From contig JAFAOB010000461.1 of the NCBI GenBank assembly GCA_019238055.1, positions 1 through 35,177 on the forward strand: a DNA stretch of 35,177 nt, given 5' to 3'. The first letter of the stretch is position 1, and each line of letters starts with the position of its first letter. Positions 17,083-26,051 of this stretch are shown one piece after another. A model generated the notes under the pieces. That model did not search any database and had not been told where the DNA came from. It worked only from the letters and a program-made list of their open reading frames with translations. A program made the position numbers and the translations under genes. Origin of the DNA: Alphaproteobacteria bacterium. Lineage in GTDB: Bacteria; Pseudomonadota; Alphaproteobacteria; ATCC43930; CGMCC-115725.

Positions 17083-18018
17083 CTATGACGGCGGGTCGCG
17101 GTCGAGCACCTCTTGGATCCGCTTTGGATCGACACGGATCTCGACACCGGCACGCTCCTGTTGCAACAACATTGGCGAGCGCGAGTCGCGGTTGCCCCAA
17201 CCGCGATTGAGCGCTTCCGACAACTCCGCCAATGCCAGATTGGCGATCCGCATCGGCACGTTGAAGTCGCGGCCGAGCTGGGTGGCAAGCGTCACGTCCT
17301 TGTGCGCGAGGCGCAATGCAAAGGCCGCGGGGTCGTAGGTGCCGGGCAGAAACTGATCGATCAGTCCGTCGAACGTGCGCCGCCGGCCGGTAGCGCCGTC
17401 GCGCACGGCCTCCCACAGCGCCAGCGGCTCGACCCCGGCCTTGACCCCGACCGTGAACATCTCGGCAAGCGCGGTTTGGATGCAATAACCCGCACCATTA
17501 TGGACGAGCTTCGCAATTGAGCCGGCGCCTATGGGCCCGACATAGCGGGCCTTATCACCCATCGCGTCGAGCACCGTCTTGTAGCGGTTGAAGATCTGTT
17601 CATCGCCGCCGACCCACAGCGCCAATTTGCCGGTCCGAGCGCCGCGTGGTCCGCCGCTGACCGGCGAGTCGAGCATATAGACGTCACGCTCGGCAAAGGC
17701 CGCATTGATCTTGCGCACAACCGTCGGCGAGTTGGTCGACAGATCGAAATAAGCCTTGCCGCGGCTCATCCCGCTCAACAATCCGTTGTCGCCAAGCGCC
17801 ACCGCTTCGACTTCGGGCGGGCCGGGGAGGGAGGTGAAGACGATTTCGGCGGCCTCGGCGACGGCGCGCGGATGATCGGCCCATGTGGCGCCAGCGGCGA
17901 GGTAGGGCTCGGCCGCAGTCCGGCGCAGATCGTGGACGATCAGCTCGTGTCCGGCCTTTTGCAGATTTGCGGCCATCCCCGAACCCATCATGCCGAGCCC
18001 GATAAATCCGACCTTCAT
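17083..18018 (-). CDS. 3-hydroxyisobutyrate dehydrogenase family NAD(P)-dependent oxidoreductase
   Basis: A 311-residue beta-hydroxyacid dehydrogenase. MKVGFIGLGMMGSGMAANLQKAGH is the N-terminal Rossmann motif. The substrate-binding segment DSPVSGGPRGARTGKL and the catalytic Lys in GAGSIAKLVHNG (about residue 170) are both present, as is the C-terminal helical domain with ALRLAHKDVTLATQLGRDFNVP. It oxidises a 3-hydroxy acid or reduces its semialdehyde with NAD(P). GGAGA precedes the ATG. It follows the carboxymuconolactone decarboxylase-like gene by 38 bases on the same strand, suggesting one operon in organic-acid breakdown. Confidence 0.9.
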   Translation of the reverse strand: MKVGFIGLGMMGSGMAANLQKAGHELIVHDLRRTAAEPYLAAGATWADHPRAVAEAAEIVFTSLPGPPEVEAVALGDNGLLSGMSRGKAYFDLSTNSPTVVRKINAAFAERDVYMLDSPVSGGPRGARTGKLALWVGGDEQIFNRYKTVLDAMGDKARYVGPIGAGSIAKLVHNGAGYCIQTALAEMFTVGVKAGVEPLALWEAVRDGATGRRRTFDGLIDQFLPGTYDPAAFALRLAHKDVTLATQLGRDFNVPMRIANLALAELSEALNRGWGNRDSRSPMLLQQERAGVEIRVDPKRIQEVLDRDPPS

Positions 18019-18056
18019 CTCGCGTCTCCGTGCTGGTTTGCTGGCGCCGACTTTGG

Positions 18057-18380
18057 TTACTTCTTGTCGAACACGTCCTTGGCGACGAGGGCTCCGGTCA
18101 TCGCCGCCGGCCAGCCGGCGTAAAAGGCGAGATGGGTGATGACTTCGCTGAGTTCATTCTTGGTGAGGCCGTTATCAAGCGCCCGCTGCAGATGTCCGAC
18201 GAGCTGTCGTTCACGGCCGAGCGCGATCAATGTCGCGCAGGTGATCAGGCTGCGGTCGCGCTTGGACAGGCCGGGCCGTTCCCAAACCTCGCCAAAGAGA
18301 ACCCTTTCGCTGAGATCGATCAGCCCTGGTACGATGTCGCGGACCTGGTCGCGAGCCGACGAGGGTTGAGATTGCGCCAT
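18057..18380 (-). CDS. Carboxymuconolactone decarboxylase-like (AhpD-fold) protein
   Basis: A 107-residue all-helical protein. VLFGEVWERPGLSKRDRSLITCATLIALGR and GLTKNELSEVITHLAFYAGWPAAM match the CMD/AhpD family. In place of the CxxC redox pair of AhpD-type members it has a single Cys in ITCATLIAL, as in the 4-carboxymuconolactone decarboxylase branch, and the conserved His in ITHLAFYAGWP. Family members of the beta-ketoadipate pathway decarboxylate 4-carboxymuconolactone; many relatives have other, unproven roles. AAGGAG lies 7 bases before the ATG. First gene of a probable two-gene operon with the dehydrogenase downstream. Confidence 0.88.
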   Translation of the reverse strand: MAQSQPSSARDQVRDIVPGLIDLSERVLFGEVWERPGLSKRDRSLITCATLIALGRERQLVGHLQRALDNGLTKNELSEVITHLAFYAGWPAAMTGALVAKDVFDKK

Positions 18381-18598
18381 GATTTTCTCCTTTTTGCGAT
18401 CGGGCGGTTACTCCCATAGGAGAGCGTAGCACGCGGCCGCCGCGCCGGACCAGCGTTACTGAGGTGCCGGCCCTTGTCTGGACATCATCATCGTTGGCAC
18501 CTGAGGCTCCGATGGATCGCGGCACCGCTGGTTGGCGGTCATCTCGGGTTGTGCGGGAGGCCGCTCCGCAATCGACTCCTGGCGAGCGCTCCGATCGG

Positions 18599-19093
18599 CT
18601 AGTGTTGGTTGATCGACGCCGGTTGAGGTTCAGTTGTTATCTCACGGTAATGCTCGCGCTGTTTTTCGCGCCAGGCGGTGCGTTCGGCTTCATCCAGCAT
18701 GCCGTCGTGATTGGTATCGATTTGATTGAAGCGCGCGCGAAACAGCCGGTCTCGTTCGGCCGCCGGCAAGGTCGCGAGCCGGTCGTAATAGGCTTTGCGC
18801 GCTTCGAGATTGGCCTTCTCCGTTGTCGACAAATCGGAGGCGGTCAGTGCCCGCGCCAGCCGTGCCCGGCGCTCGGCGATGTCCCGCATGCGAAAATCGC
18901 GATATTCCTCAAAGGTGATTAATTGTGGTGCGGCCGGTGGCTGCGGCGGCCGAATATTTGCTTCTGGCGCGGTTTGGCTCAACGCGGGCCCGGTGGGCTG
19001 CATTGGTGTGGTGTGCTGCGCTGTCGCCGGGAGATGCCATAATGCGGCGGCAAAAAGGGCCGACGCAGCAGCGACCAGGGTCCATCGTTTCAT
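18599..19093 (-). CDS. Secreted EF-hand-like protein
   Basis: A 164-residue protein with a signal peptide (MKRWTLVAAASALFAAALWHLPATAQ, cleaved near 26), then a Pro/Gln-rich linker (about 27-55), then charged helices. One clear EF-hand calcium loop, DTNHDGMLDEAE, lies at about 127-138 with Asp at positions 1, 5 and 9 and Glu at 12. A second, degenerate hand may be the LITFEEYRDFRMRD region. It is a probable periplasmic calcium binder. AGGAGAG precedes the ATG. A GTTC-containing repeat lies at 19113-19137 in the promoter region. I cannot name a specific function. Confidence 0.82.
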   Translation of the reverse strand: MKRWTLVAAASALFAAALWHLPATAQHTTPMQPTGPALSQTAPEANIRPPQPPAAPQLITFEEYRDFRMRDIAERRARLARALTASDLSTTEKANLEARKAYYDRLATLPAAERDRLFRARFNQIDTNHDGMLDEAERTAWREKQREHYREITTEPQPASINQH

Positions 19094-19112
19094 TGTGCTC
19101 TCTCCTGCCTTT

Positions 19113-19137
19113 GTTCATGGCATGTTCCATATAGAAC
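19113..19137. promoter_or_regulatory. GTTC/GAAC repeat upstream of the EF-hand gene
   Basis: GTTC-ATGGCAT-GTTC (19113-19127) matches the GTTC-N7-GTTC LexA form, and the overlapping GTTCCATATAGAAC (19124-19137) is an inverted repeat. This could be an operator for the gene starting at 19093. Short matches like these also occur by chance. Confidence 0.25.
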
Positions 19138-19206
19138 AAAACATGATCTCGCTTGGCAAGAGAATTTTTATGGGCTCACGATCACGGTGGTTGCTTTGAC
19201 TGCCCG

Positions 19207-20250
19207 TTAACTGGTCGCGAAACCGGTGAAGGCGCGGGGCAGGCGGCGGATATCCTGGATCAATTCGCGCGGCAGGTGCTCCGGCGCTGCCGGGTTGGCG
19301 CGGGCGTTGATCGCATCGGTGAGCCCGCCAAAGCGCTCTCCGATCGCCTCCGTAATCTCGTCCCAGCGGCCGACCGCAGCGAAAAGATCAACGACGTCGT
19401 CCGGCACTTCTTTCGCCATATCCATCCATTGCCCTTGGCGCGCCATGGCATTGAGCTTGTGCCCGAGATCTTCGAGCCCGTGCATCGCGAGCACCGGGTA
19501 ATAGGCCGGGGTCGAGCCGTAAAAAGCGACCCGCTGGCGCACCCATTCGAACATCCGCGCCACGGTCGCGTCATCAGGGCCGGTGGCAAGAAACCCGCCG
19601 CCCGAAATCTCAAAATTTTCGCGCCGACGGCCGGCCTTGGCGAGCCCGGCAGAGAGCCGCGGCATGACCGCCTCTTCGATATAGCGGCGGGTGCAAAAGC
19701 CATGCAGTTTGACGCCGTCGCATTCCTCGCCCGCAACCCTCAGCATCGCCGGCCCGACCGCGGCGATCATCACCGCGGGTGGGGACACCGCAATTGGTTC
19801 GGGGGTAAAGTTCGGGGTCATCAGTGTGAAACGGTAATGTTCGCCTTCGTAGGAGAGCCGCTCGCCGGTTTGCCAGCAGCGCCAGATTGCGCGCAACGCC
19901 TGTACATATTCCCGCATCCGCGGGGCGGGCGGCGTCCACTTGACCGAAAACCGCCGCTCATTGTGCGCTCGCACCTGCGAGCCAAGACCGACGACAAACC
20001 GCCCGCCCGTGGCGCCCGCCAGATCCCAGCCGACTTGCGCCACCGCCATCGGCGAACGGGCAAAGGCGATTGCGACGCCGTTGTGCAATTCGATGCGCTC
20101 GGTTACCGTGCCGGCGATCGCCAATGCCAGAAACGGGTCGTGCTTGTTCTCCGTCGAGACGACGCCGTCATAGCCGTCGGCCTCGATTCCCCGTGCCGCC
20201 GCCGCGACCGCACGCAAATTCTCCTGCGGCAATGTCGTGAATACCCGCAT
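19207..20250 (-). CDS. LLM-class F420-dependent-type oxidoreductase
   Basis: A 347-residue luciferase-like TIM barrel starting MRVFTTLPQENLRAVAAAARG. ENKHDPFLALAIAGTVTERIELHNGVAIAFARSPMAVAQVGWDLAG and GGRFVVGLGSQVRAHNERRF are typical of the F420-dependent LLM subfamily, as are PPAVMIAAVGPAMLRVAGEECDGV and the C-terminal IGERFGGLTDAI. GGAGC precedes the ATG at 20250. It is encoded 22 bases downstream of yggS on the same strand. The cofactor (F420 or FMN) and the substrate are not shown by the sequence. It is clearly a different subgroup from the protein at 6815-7759. Confidence 0.87.
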   Translation of the reverse strand: MRVFTTLPQENLRAVAAAARGIEADGYDGVVSTENKHDPFLALAIAGTVTERIELHNGVAIAFARSPMAVAQVGWDLAGATGGRFVVGLGSQVRAHNERRFSVKWTPPAPRMREYVQALRAIWRCWQTGERLSYEGEHYRFTLMTPNFTPEPIAVSPPAVMIAAVGPAMLRVAGEECDGVKLHGFCTRRYIEEAVMPRLSAGLAKAGRRRENFEISGGGFLATGPDDATVARMFEWVRQRVAFYGSTPAYYPVLAMHGLEDLGHKLNAMARQGQWMDMAKEVPDDVVDLFAAVGRWDEITEAIGERFGGLTDAINARANPAAPEHLPRELIQDIRRLPRAFTGFATS

Positions 20251-20272
20251 TTCCGTGCTCCCGGCGATTGTG

Positions 20273-20965
20273 CTAAGCCGACTCCATACCGCGAGCCCCA
20301 AAGATAGCGGTGCCGACCCGGACATGGGTGGCGCCAAAGCGGATCGCGGTCTCGAAATCGGCACTCATCCCCATGCTCAACACTTCGAGGCCGGTGCGTC
20401 GGGCAATCTCGCGCAGCAGCGCAAAATGCGGCGCCGGCTCTCCATCGACCGGCGGCACGCACATCAGCCCGACAATCGGCAGCCCGAGCCGACCGCGACA
20501 TTCGTCGATAAAGGCATCGGCGGCCTCGGGCAACACACCCGATTTTTGCGGCTCTTCGCCGGTATTGACCTCGATCAGACAGGGAAGTCGGCGGCCGGTC
20601 CGCTCCATCTCGCGGGCCAGCGCCGCGGCGATCCGCGGCCGGTCGACCGTCTCGATGACGTCGAATAAGCTTACGGCATCTCTGACTTTATTGGTCTGCA
20701 GCGGACCGATCAAATGCAGCACAAGATCCGGAAAGGATTCGCGCAATGCCGGATATTTTGCCTCCGCCTCCTGTACTCGGTTCTCGCCAAAGAGGCGGTG
20801 ACCGGCGGCGAGCGCCTCACGCACGATCGCCGCGGGATGGGTCTTGCTGACCGCGACCAGCGCAACACTGCCGGCGGGCCGACCGGCGGCGCGCGTCGCG
20901 GCTTCGATACGGCCTCGCACCGCGGCGAGATTTCCCGCCACGATCTTTTCGATGACCTCTTCCAT
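20273..20965 (-). CDS. yggS: YggS-family pyridoxal phosphate homeostasis protein
   Basis: A 230-residue protein with a single alanine-racemase-like TIM barrel. The PLP lysine is Lys41 in LVAVSKTHP. FGENRVQEAEAKY, HLIGPLQTNKVRDA, LIEVNTGEEPQKSG, GLMCVPPV and LSMGMSADFETAIRFGATHVRVGTAIFG are all signature segments of the family (PLPBP/YggS). It buffers and delivers free pyridoxal phosphate and affects amino-acid metabolism. GGAGC lies before the ATG at 20965. It is divergent from the DUF3576 lipoprotein gene, with 77 bases between the starts. Confidence 0.95.
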   Translation of the reverse strand: MEEVIEKIVAGNLAAVRGRIEAATRAAGRPAGSVALVAVSKTHPAAIVREALAAGHRLFGENRVQEAEAKYPALRESFPDLVLHLIGPLQTNKVRDAVSLFDVIETVDRPRIAAALAREMERTGRRLPCLIEVNTGEEPQKSGVLPEAADAFIDECRGRLGLPIVGLMCVPPVDGEPAPHFALLREIARRTGLEVLSMGMSADFETAIRFGATHVRVGTAIFGARGMESA

Positions 20966-21042
20966 ATCAGCTCCATTCCTGGCAAAAGCCTCGATGCCTG
21001 CTCCGGCTGCAGGCGAGGCCACTTGCCGGGGGGTTCGCCGGA

Positions 21043-21633
21043 ATGTCACCGCTTCATTACCGCGCTTTGACGGCACTCGCCGCAAGTCTTTCGTTGCTTC
21101 TGGTGGCGTGCAGTTCGAGCGGCCCGGCCTCTCAGGCGAGCGCGCCGCACGACCCGCCAGCTTCGCCGCAGAACGCAGCAAACGTCAAAGCAGCAGCTGC
21201 CGACAAGCCCGACGAGATGGACACCGAGGCGACGATCTGGACCGTGCTCGGTCTTGCCAAAAAGCCCTCGGAACACCAGCCGGGACCGCGTACCGGCAAC
21301 ACGGTCAGCCCGATTTTATGGCAGGCAGCGCTCGACACTTTGAGTTTTGTCAAGTTCAGCACCGAGGACCCGCTGACCGGCGAACTCGTCACCGACTGGT
21401 ACTCGCCCCAGGGTAAACCCGGTGAGCGCTATAAGATCGATGTCTTTGTGCTGGCGCCCACTGTGCGATCGGATGCTGTCGCGGTGACAGTCACGCGACA
21501 GGAACTCACGCCGACCGGCGAATGGAAGGAAACCACGATCGCGCGCAAGGTCGAAGACGATCTCGAAAGCGCAATCCTGCGGCGTGCGGGCCAGTTGAAG
21601 CGGGAGTGGATGAAGGCCTACGCGGCGAAATAA
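21043..21633 (+). CDS. DUF3576 family lipoprotein
   Basis: A 196-residue protein with a lipoprotein signal: a hydrophobic stretch at about 8-22 ends in LLVAC, so Cys23 would be acylated and the protein anchored in the envelope. A low-complexity Ala/Ser/Pro region follows, then the conserved DUF3576 domain from about residue 60 (TIWTVLGLAKKPS, LWQAALDTLSFVKFSTEDP, GELVTDWYSPQG, RYKIDVFVL, and a C-terminal AILRRAGQLKREW helix). It lies directly upstream of leuS, the usual location of this family in alphaproteobacteria. Molecular function unknown. Confidence 0.9.
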   Translation: MSPLHYRALTALAASLSLLLVACSSSGPASQASAPHDPPASPQNAANVKAAAADKPDEMDTEATIWTVLGLAKKPSEHQPGPRTGNTVSPILWQAALDTLSFVKFSTEDPLTGELVTDWYSPQGKPGERYKIDVFVLAPTVRSDAVAVTVTRQELTPTGEWKETTIARKVEDDLESAILRRAGQLKREWMKAYAAK

Positions 21634-21836
21634 TGATGTACCGTCTGCCGGCGCGCGGCACATGCAGCCCCGGTCACGCGCCGTTGCCGATCTCGATCGA
21701 ATATCTGGTGTATTGAGGGTTGCAGGGTCGCTGCGCCCGGCCTCCCTCACACCATATGTCTTGAGATCGACACTCAGCGCCGGAATGGCAGGCCACTTCC
21801 GTCGCTAGCCTTACTGCGGAAAGATGCACTCAAGTG

Positions 21837-24446
21837 ATGTCGCGCTACAACTTTCGGGAAACAGAAACAAAGTGGCAGCGGGTGTGGCGCGAACGGCAAT
21901 TGTTCGCGGTCGCAGCCGAACCCGGTAGGCCGAAATATTACGTGCTCGAAATGTTCCCCTATCCTTCGGGGAAACTGCATGTCGGGCATGTCCGCAACTA
22001 CACAATGGGCGATCTCGTCGCGCGCTATCGGCGGGCACGGGGTTTCAACGTGCTGCACCCGATGGGCTGGGATGCGTTCGGTCTGCCGGCCGAGAACGCA
22101 GCGATTGCGGAGAACGTCCATCCCGCGATCTGGACCGCTCAAAACATCGCGACGATGCGCGCCCAGCTCGAACGCATGGGGTTTGCCTATGACTGGTCGC
22201 GCGAGATTGCGACTTGTCATCCTGAATATTACCGCCACGAGCAAAAGATGTTTCTCGATTTCCTTGTGGCAGGTCTCGCCTATCGCAAGGAATCCTGGGT
22301 CAATTGGGACCCGGTCGAGAACACCGTCCTCGCCAACGAGCAGGTGATCGATGGCCGTGGCTGGCGCTCGGGCGCGATTGTTGAAAGGCGGCTGTTGTCG
22401 CAGTGGTTCTTGCGCATTACCGCCTTCACCGACGAGTTGCTTGGAGCAATTTCGCGTCTCGACCGCTGGCCCGAGCGGGTGCGCCTGATGCAGGAGAATT
22501 GGATCGGCCGTTCGGAAGGGGCGCGGGTGTTTTTCGACACCGCTGGCCCCCTCCCTGACCCTCCCCCGCTTGCGGGGGAGGGGAGAGTGGGGGCGATCGA
22601 GGTGTTCACGACCCGGCAGGACACGCTGTTCGGCGCATCGTTCGTCGCCCTGTCGCCCAATCACCCGCTTGCCCAGCGGCTTGCTGAAAACGACGCCGGC
22701 CTCGCGGACTTTATCGCCGAGTGCAACCGCATGGGGACGAGCGAAGCGGTAATCGAGACCGCCGAAAAGCGCGGGTACAAGACCGGGCTCGAAGCGGTTC
22801 ACCCCTTCGATCCGAACCGTCGTGTGCCGGTCTATGTCGCCAATTTCGTGCTGATGGAATATGGCACCGGTGCGATCTTTGGCTGCCCGGCGCATGATCA
22901 GCGCGATCTGGAATTCGCCCGTAAATACGAGTTGCCGGTGATTCCGGTCGTCCTGCCGCCAGGCGCTGACCCAGCGCATTTCACGATTGACGAGACCGCC
23001 TTTGTCGAGGACGGCACATTGTTCAATTCCGCCTTTCTCGACGGCCTCACGGTGGCCGAGGCGAAGCGTGCCGCCGGTGAGCGCCTGGAGGCCCTGGGGC
23101 GCGGCGAACGCACCGTCGCTTATCGACTGCGCGATTGGGGGGTTTCGCGGCAGCGCTATTGGGGTTGTCCGATCCCGGTCATCCATTGTCCGCAATGCGG
23201 CATCGTGCCGGTGCCCGAGAGCGATTTGCCGGTAAAATTGCCGGAGGATATCAGCTTTGCGGTGCCGGGCAATCCGCTCGCCCATCACCCGACATGGAAG
23301 CGTGTCGCTTGCCCACTTTGCCACGCGCCGGCCGAGCGCGAGACTGACACGTTCGACACGTTTTTCGAATCCTCCTGGTATTTCCTGCGCTTCTGCTCGG
23401 CGCGCGACGAGCGCGCGTTTTCCCGCGACGCGGTCGATTATTGGATGCCGGTCGACCAATACATTGGCGGGGTCGAGCACGCCGTCCTGCATCTGCTGTA
23501 TTCGCGCTTTTTCACGCGCGCGCTGAAGCAGTGCGGCTATCTCGATCTCGACGAGCCGTTCGCCGGGTTGTTCACGCAGGGCATGGTATGCCATCAGACC
23601 TATCGCAGCGAGAATGGCGAGTGGCTCTTTCCGGAGGAGGTCGAGCGTACTGACGACGGCCGGCTTGTCGGTCCCGATAGCCGCCCGGTCATCGTCGGCC
23701 GCACCGAGAAGATGTCGAAGTCGAAAAAGAACGTCGTCGGGCTCGATGCGATCGTCGATACCTACGGCGCCGATACCGCCCGGTTTTATCTGTTGTCGGA
23801 CAGCCCGCCCGAGCGTGATCTCGAATGGACCGAGACCGGTATTGAGGGGATCTGGCGCTATGTCAACCGGCTGTGGCGCATGGTCAGTGAGCCGCTATTG
23901 CCGTTGCCGCCGCCCGGAACCGCTGTACCGGGCGGTCTGCCGGCCGAAATCGCGGATTTGCGCCGCGCCACCCACCGTGCGATCGCTGCAGTCAGCGATG
24001 ACCTTGACAAATTCCGCTTCAATCGCGCCGTTGCCCGCATCCGCGAGTTGTCGAACGCGATCGAGGAATTGCCGGCGCAATCTTTCGCAGCAACCCCGGC
24101 TGCACTCGCGGTCCTGCGCGAGGCTCTTGAAACCCTGACGCGGCTATTGGGGCCGATGATGCCGCATTTGGCCGAAGAGATGTGGCAGATGCTGGGGGGC
24201 GCCGGGCTTCTGGCCGAGCGGCCCTGGCCGGTTGCCGATCCCGAATGGGCGCGCGAAGAGCAGGTGACGATTGCGGTGCAGGTGAACGGCAAATTGCGCG
24301 GCACGCTCGAATGCCCGCGCGACACCGCAAGCGGTGCCGTGGAAAGCGCGGCATTGCAATTGCCGCAGGTTTCGCGCTGGCTCGATGGGCGGCCGCCGCG
24401 CAAGGTCATCATCGTTCCGAATCGGATCGTCAGCATCGTCGCCTGA
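21837..24446 (+). CDS. leuS: Leucyl-tRNA synthetase
   Basis: An 869-residue class I aminoacyl-tRNA synthetase that charges tRNA-Leu. The HIGH motif is HVGH at 48-51 ([19 protein letters not shown]) and KMSKS is at 625-629. The CP1 editing domain (about 225-415) holds the Thr-rich [10 protein letters not shown] site. The catalytic zinc-type region [10 protein letters not shown]...CPLCHAPAE is also present, as is the C-terminal VQVNGKLRG tail. Normal length is about 850-870. One oddity is a Pro/Gly-rich insert at residues 237-252, encoded by a palindromic repeat (separate entry). The Shine-Dalgarno before ATG 21837 is weak (GGAAAG). A GTG codon just upstream (21834) is an alternative start. The gene is followed by lptE one base after the stop. 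Confidence 0.97.
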   Translation: MSRYNFRETETKWQRVWRERQLFAVAAEPGRPKYYVLEMFPYPSGKLHVGHVRNYTMGDLVARYRRARGFNVLHPMGWDAFGLPAENAAIAENVHPAIWTAQNIATMRAQLERMGFAYDWSREIATCHPEYYRHEQKMFLDFLVAGLAYRKESWVNWDPVENTVLANEQVIDGRGWRSGAIVERRLLSQWFLRITAFTDELLGAISRLDRWPERVRLMQENWIGRSEGARVFFDTAGPLPDPPPLAGEGRVGAIEVFTTRQDTLFGASFVALSPNHPLAQRLAENDAGLADFIAECNRMGTSEAVIETAEKRGYKTGLEAVHPFDPNRRVPVYVANFVLMEYGTGAIFGCPAHDQRDLEFARKYELPVIPVVLPPGADPAHFTIDETAFVEDGTLFNSAFLDGLTVAEAKRAAGERLEALGRGERTVAYRLRDWGVSRQRYWGCPIPVIHCPQCGIVPVPESDLPVKLPEDISFAVPGNPLAHHPTWKRVACPLCHAPAERETDTFDTFFESSWYFLRFCSARDERAFSRDAVDYWMPVDQYIGGVEHAVLHLLYSRFFTRALKQCGYLDLDEPFAGLFTQGMVCHQTYRSENGEWLFPEEVERTDDGRLVGPDSRPVIVGRTEKMSKSKKNVVGLDAIVDTYGADTARFYLLSDSPPERDLEWTETGIEGIWRYVNRLWRMVSEPLLPLPPPGTAVPGGLPAEIADLRRATHRAIAAVSDDLDKFRFNRAVARIRELSNAIEELPAQSFAATPAALAVLREALETLTRLLGPMMPHLAEEMWQMLGGAGLLAERPWPVADPEWAREEQVTIAVQVNGKLRGTLECPRDTASGAVESAALQLPQVSRWLDGRPPRKVIIVPNRIVSIVA
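22545..22592 (+). repeat. In-frame palindromic repeat element inside leuS
   Basis: A GC-rich block encoding [16 protein letters not shown]. At its centre is a perfect hairpin, CTCCCCCGC-TT-GCGGGGGAG at 22561-22580. The block interrupts the usual short loop before the FTTRxDTLFG editing site. Its length (about 48 bases, a multiple of three) keeps the frame open. The sequence has the look of dispersed palindromic elements found in many alphaproteobacterial genomes, which normally lie between genes. No second copy was found in this window. Confidence 0.7.
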
Positions 24447-24447
24447 C

Positions 24448-24990
24448 ATGCCGGGGCGGGGGACGGCTCTGGCGCTCGTGGTAATGCTGGCACTGCCGCT
24501 TGCGGGGTGCGGCTGGGAGCGGCTCTATGCCGATCCGCAAACCGAACCGGCGAGTGCCGAATTGCGCGCAATCCGGGTCGCGCCGATTCCCGAGCGGATC
24601 GGCCAGCGATTGGAAATCGCGTTGCGCGATGCGCTTAATCCGACGGGCGCGCCGACGCCGTATCGCTATACGCTGGGCACGACGCTCTCCTACTCGCTGA
24701 GCAGTCTTGGTCTGCAATCGCAGGGGACCGCCACCCTCGGTCAAATCGACGTGCATAGTACCAGCAACCTGAGGGACAATCGCACCGGTCAGAACCTGCT
24801 GACGATATCGCTGCACGAGCAGAACTCGTTCGAGCTGAACCCGAACCAATATTCGACGGTCGTCGCCGAAGATGCCGCCCAGACGCGCACTGTCATCGAG
24901 CTGACCCGAGAAATAATGCTGCGGCTCAATTTGTTCATGCAAAGGCGGGTGACCGAGGGGGCAGCCAAGCAAGCCGAAGCGCTGCCATGA
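24448..24990 (+). CDS. lptE: LPS-assembly lipoprotein LptE
   Basis: A 180-residue outer-membrane lipoprotein. Its signal peptide ends in LPLAGC, placing the acylated Cys at about residue 21. The domain that follows has GWERLYADP, then RAIRVAPIPERIGQRLEIALRDALNP, a beta-rich middle and a C-terminal ELTREIMLRLNLFMQRR helix, as in alphaproteobacterial LptE. LptE plugs and supports LptD for LPS insertion into the outer leaflet. The ATG is one base after the leuS stop, and its end overlaps holA by four bases (ATGA), so leuS-lptE-holA is an operon. Confidence 0.92.
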   Translation: MPGRGTALALVVMLALPLAGCGWERLYADPQTEPASAELRAIRVAPIPERIGQRLEIALRDALNPTGAPTPYRYTLGTTLSYSLSSLGLQSQGTATLGQIDVHSTSNLRDNRTGQNLLTISLHEQNSFELNPNQYSTVVAEDAAQTRTVIELTREIMLRLNLFMQRRVTEGAAKQAEALP

Positions 24991-26024
24991 AGCTCGCCCC
25001 GGCACGAATTGCCGCCTTTCTGCAGCGTCCCGATCCCGCGATCCGCGTGATATTGCTGTACGGACCGGATGCCGGCCTGGTGCGCGAGCGCGCCGACGTG
25101 CTTGCGCGCAGCGTGTGCGCCGATCTCGCTGATCCGTTTCGGATCGCCGATCTGAACGGAGCGGTTCTCGGAGCGGATCCGGCGCGGCTTGCCGATGAGG
25201 CGGCGCAGTTGAGCCTGGTCGGCGGGCGCCGGGTGGTGCGGGTGCGCGCCGCCACCGATTCGATGGCGCGAATATTTGTGAGCTTTCTGACCAAGATGCC
25301 GGGTGAGGCGCTGGTCGTCGCCGAGGCCGCAGAGCTGTCGGCAAGTTCGCCGTTGCGGCGCGCATTTGAGGCTGCACCCGGCGCGGCCGCGATCGGTTGC
25401 TATCCGGATGCGCCGCGCGACCGGGCTGCGGTAATCCGCGAGACCCTTGCTGGGTACCGGGTTACCGCAAGCCGCGACGCCACCCAATATCTTGTCGATC
25501 ACCTTGGCGAAGACCGCCTGGTAACCCGATCCGAACTCCACAAACTGGCGCTCTTTGTCGGTGATGGCGGCCGGGTTGGACTTGAGGACGCGGTTCTGTG
25601 TGTCGGCGATAGCGCCGCGCTCGAACTCGACGACGCTGTCATGGCTGCCGCGGAAGGCGACCAGGTTTTGCTCGACCGGGTGCTCGACCGCGTCTTCCAA
25701 AAAAGCGAATCGCCGGTTACCGTGGTCCGCGCAATGCTACGCCATCTGCACCGGCTGCACGGCATGGTGGCCCGCGTGAGTGCCGGTGGAGCAATCGACG
25801 AGGTCGTGCGCAGCGCGCGCCCGCCGATCTTCTTCAAGCATCAGGATGGCATTCGGAGCCAGTTGGGACGATGGCGCGAGCCCGCGCTGCGCACGGCGCT
25901 GGCGCATCTTGCCGAGGCCGAAATCCATATGAAGACGACTGGGCTTCCGGCCGAAACCCTGTGCCGCGAGGCGTTGTTGGCAGTGGCGCAGCGGGCGGAG
26001 CGCGACGCCGCTCGCCAACGCTAG
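24987..26024 (+). CDS. holA: DNA polymerase III delta subunit
   Basis: A 345-residue clamp-loader subunit that opens the beta clamp for loading onto DNA. It begins MKLAPARIAAFLQRPDPAIRVILLYGPDAGLVRERAD and continues with a Rossmann-type core (VGGRRVVRVRAA, EALVVAEAAELSASSPLRRAFE), the LVTRSELHKLALFVG helix-turn segment and the C-terminal collar domain (LRHLHRLHGMVA, KTTGLPAETLCREALLAVAQRA). The pattern and length match alphaproteobacterial HolA. The ATGA overlap with lptE couples their translation. The gene is convergent with the radical SAM gene, 27 bases apart. Confidence 0.92.
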   Translation: MKLAPARIAAFLQRPDPAIRVILLYGPDAGLVRERADVLARSVCADLADPFRIADLNGAVLGADPARLADEAAQLSLVGGRRVVRVRAATDSMARIFVSFLTKMPGEALVVAEAAELSASSPLRRAFEAAPGAAAIGCYPDAPRDRAAVIRETLAGYRVTASRDATQYLVDHLGEDRLVTRSELHKLALFVGDGGRVGLEDAVLCVGDSAALELDDAVMAAAEGDQVLLDRVLDRVFQKSESPVTVVRAMLRHLHRLHGMVARVSAGGAIDEVVRSARPPIFFKHQDGIRSQLGRWREPALRTALAHLAEAEIHMKTTGLPAETLCREALLAVAQRAERDAARQR

Positions 26025-26051
26025 TTGTCGCATCTTTTCGGTTTCGGCTGC

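Noticed and set aside
21774-23594. Long open frame (606 codons) on the minus strand
   Set aside because: It lies entirely opposite leuS, whose motifs are certain. Long antisense frames are common in GC-rich codons, and the translation matches no family.
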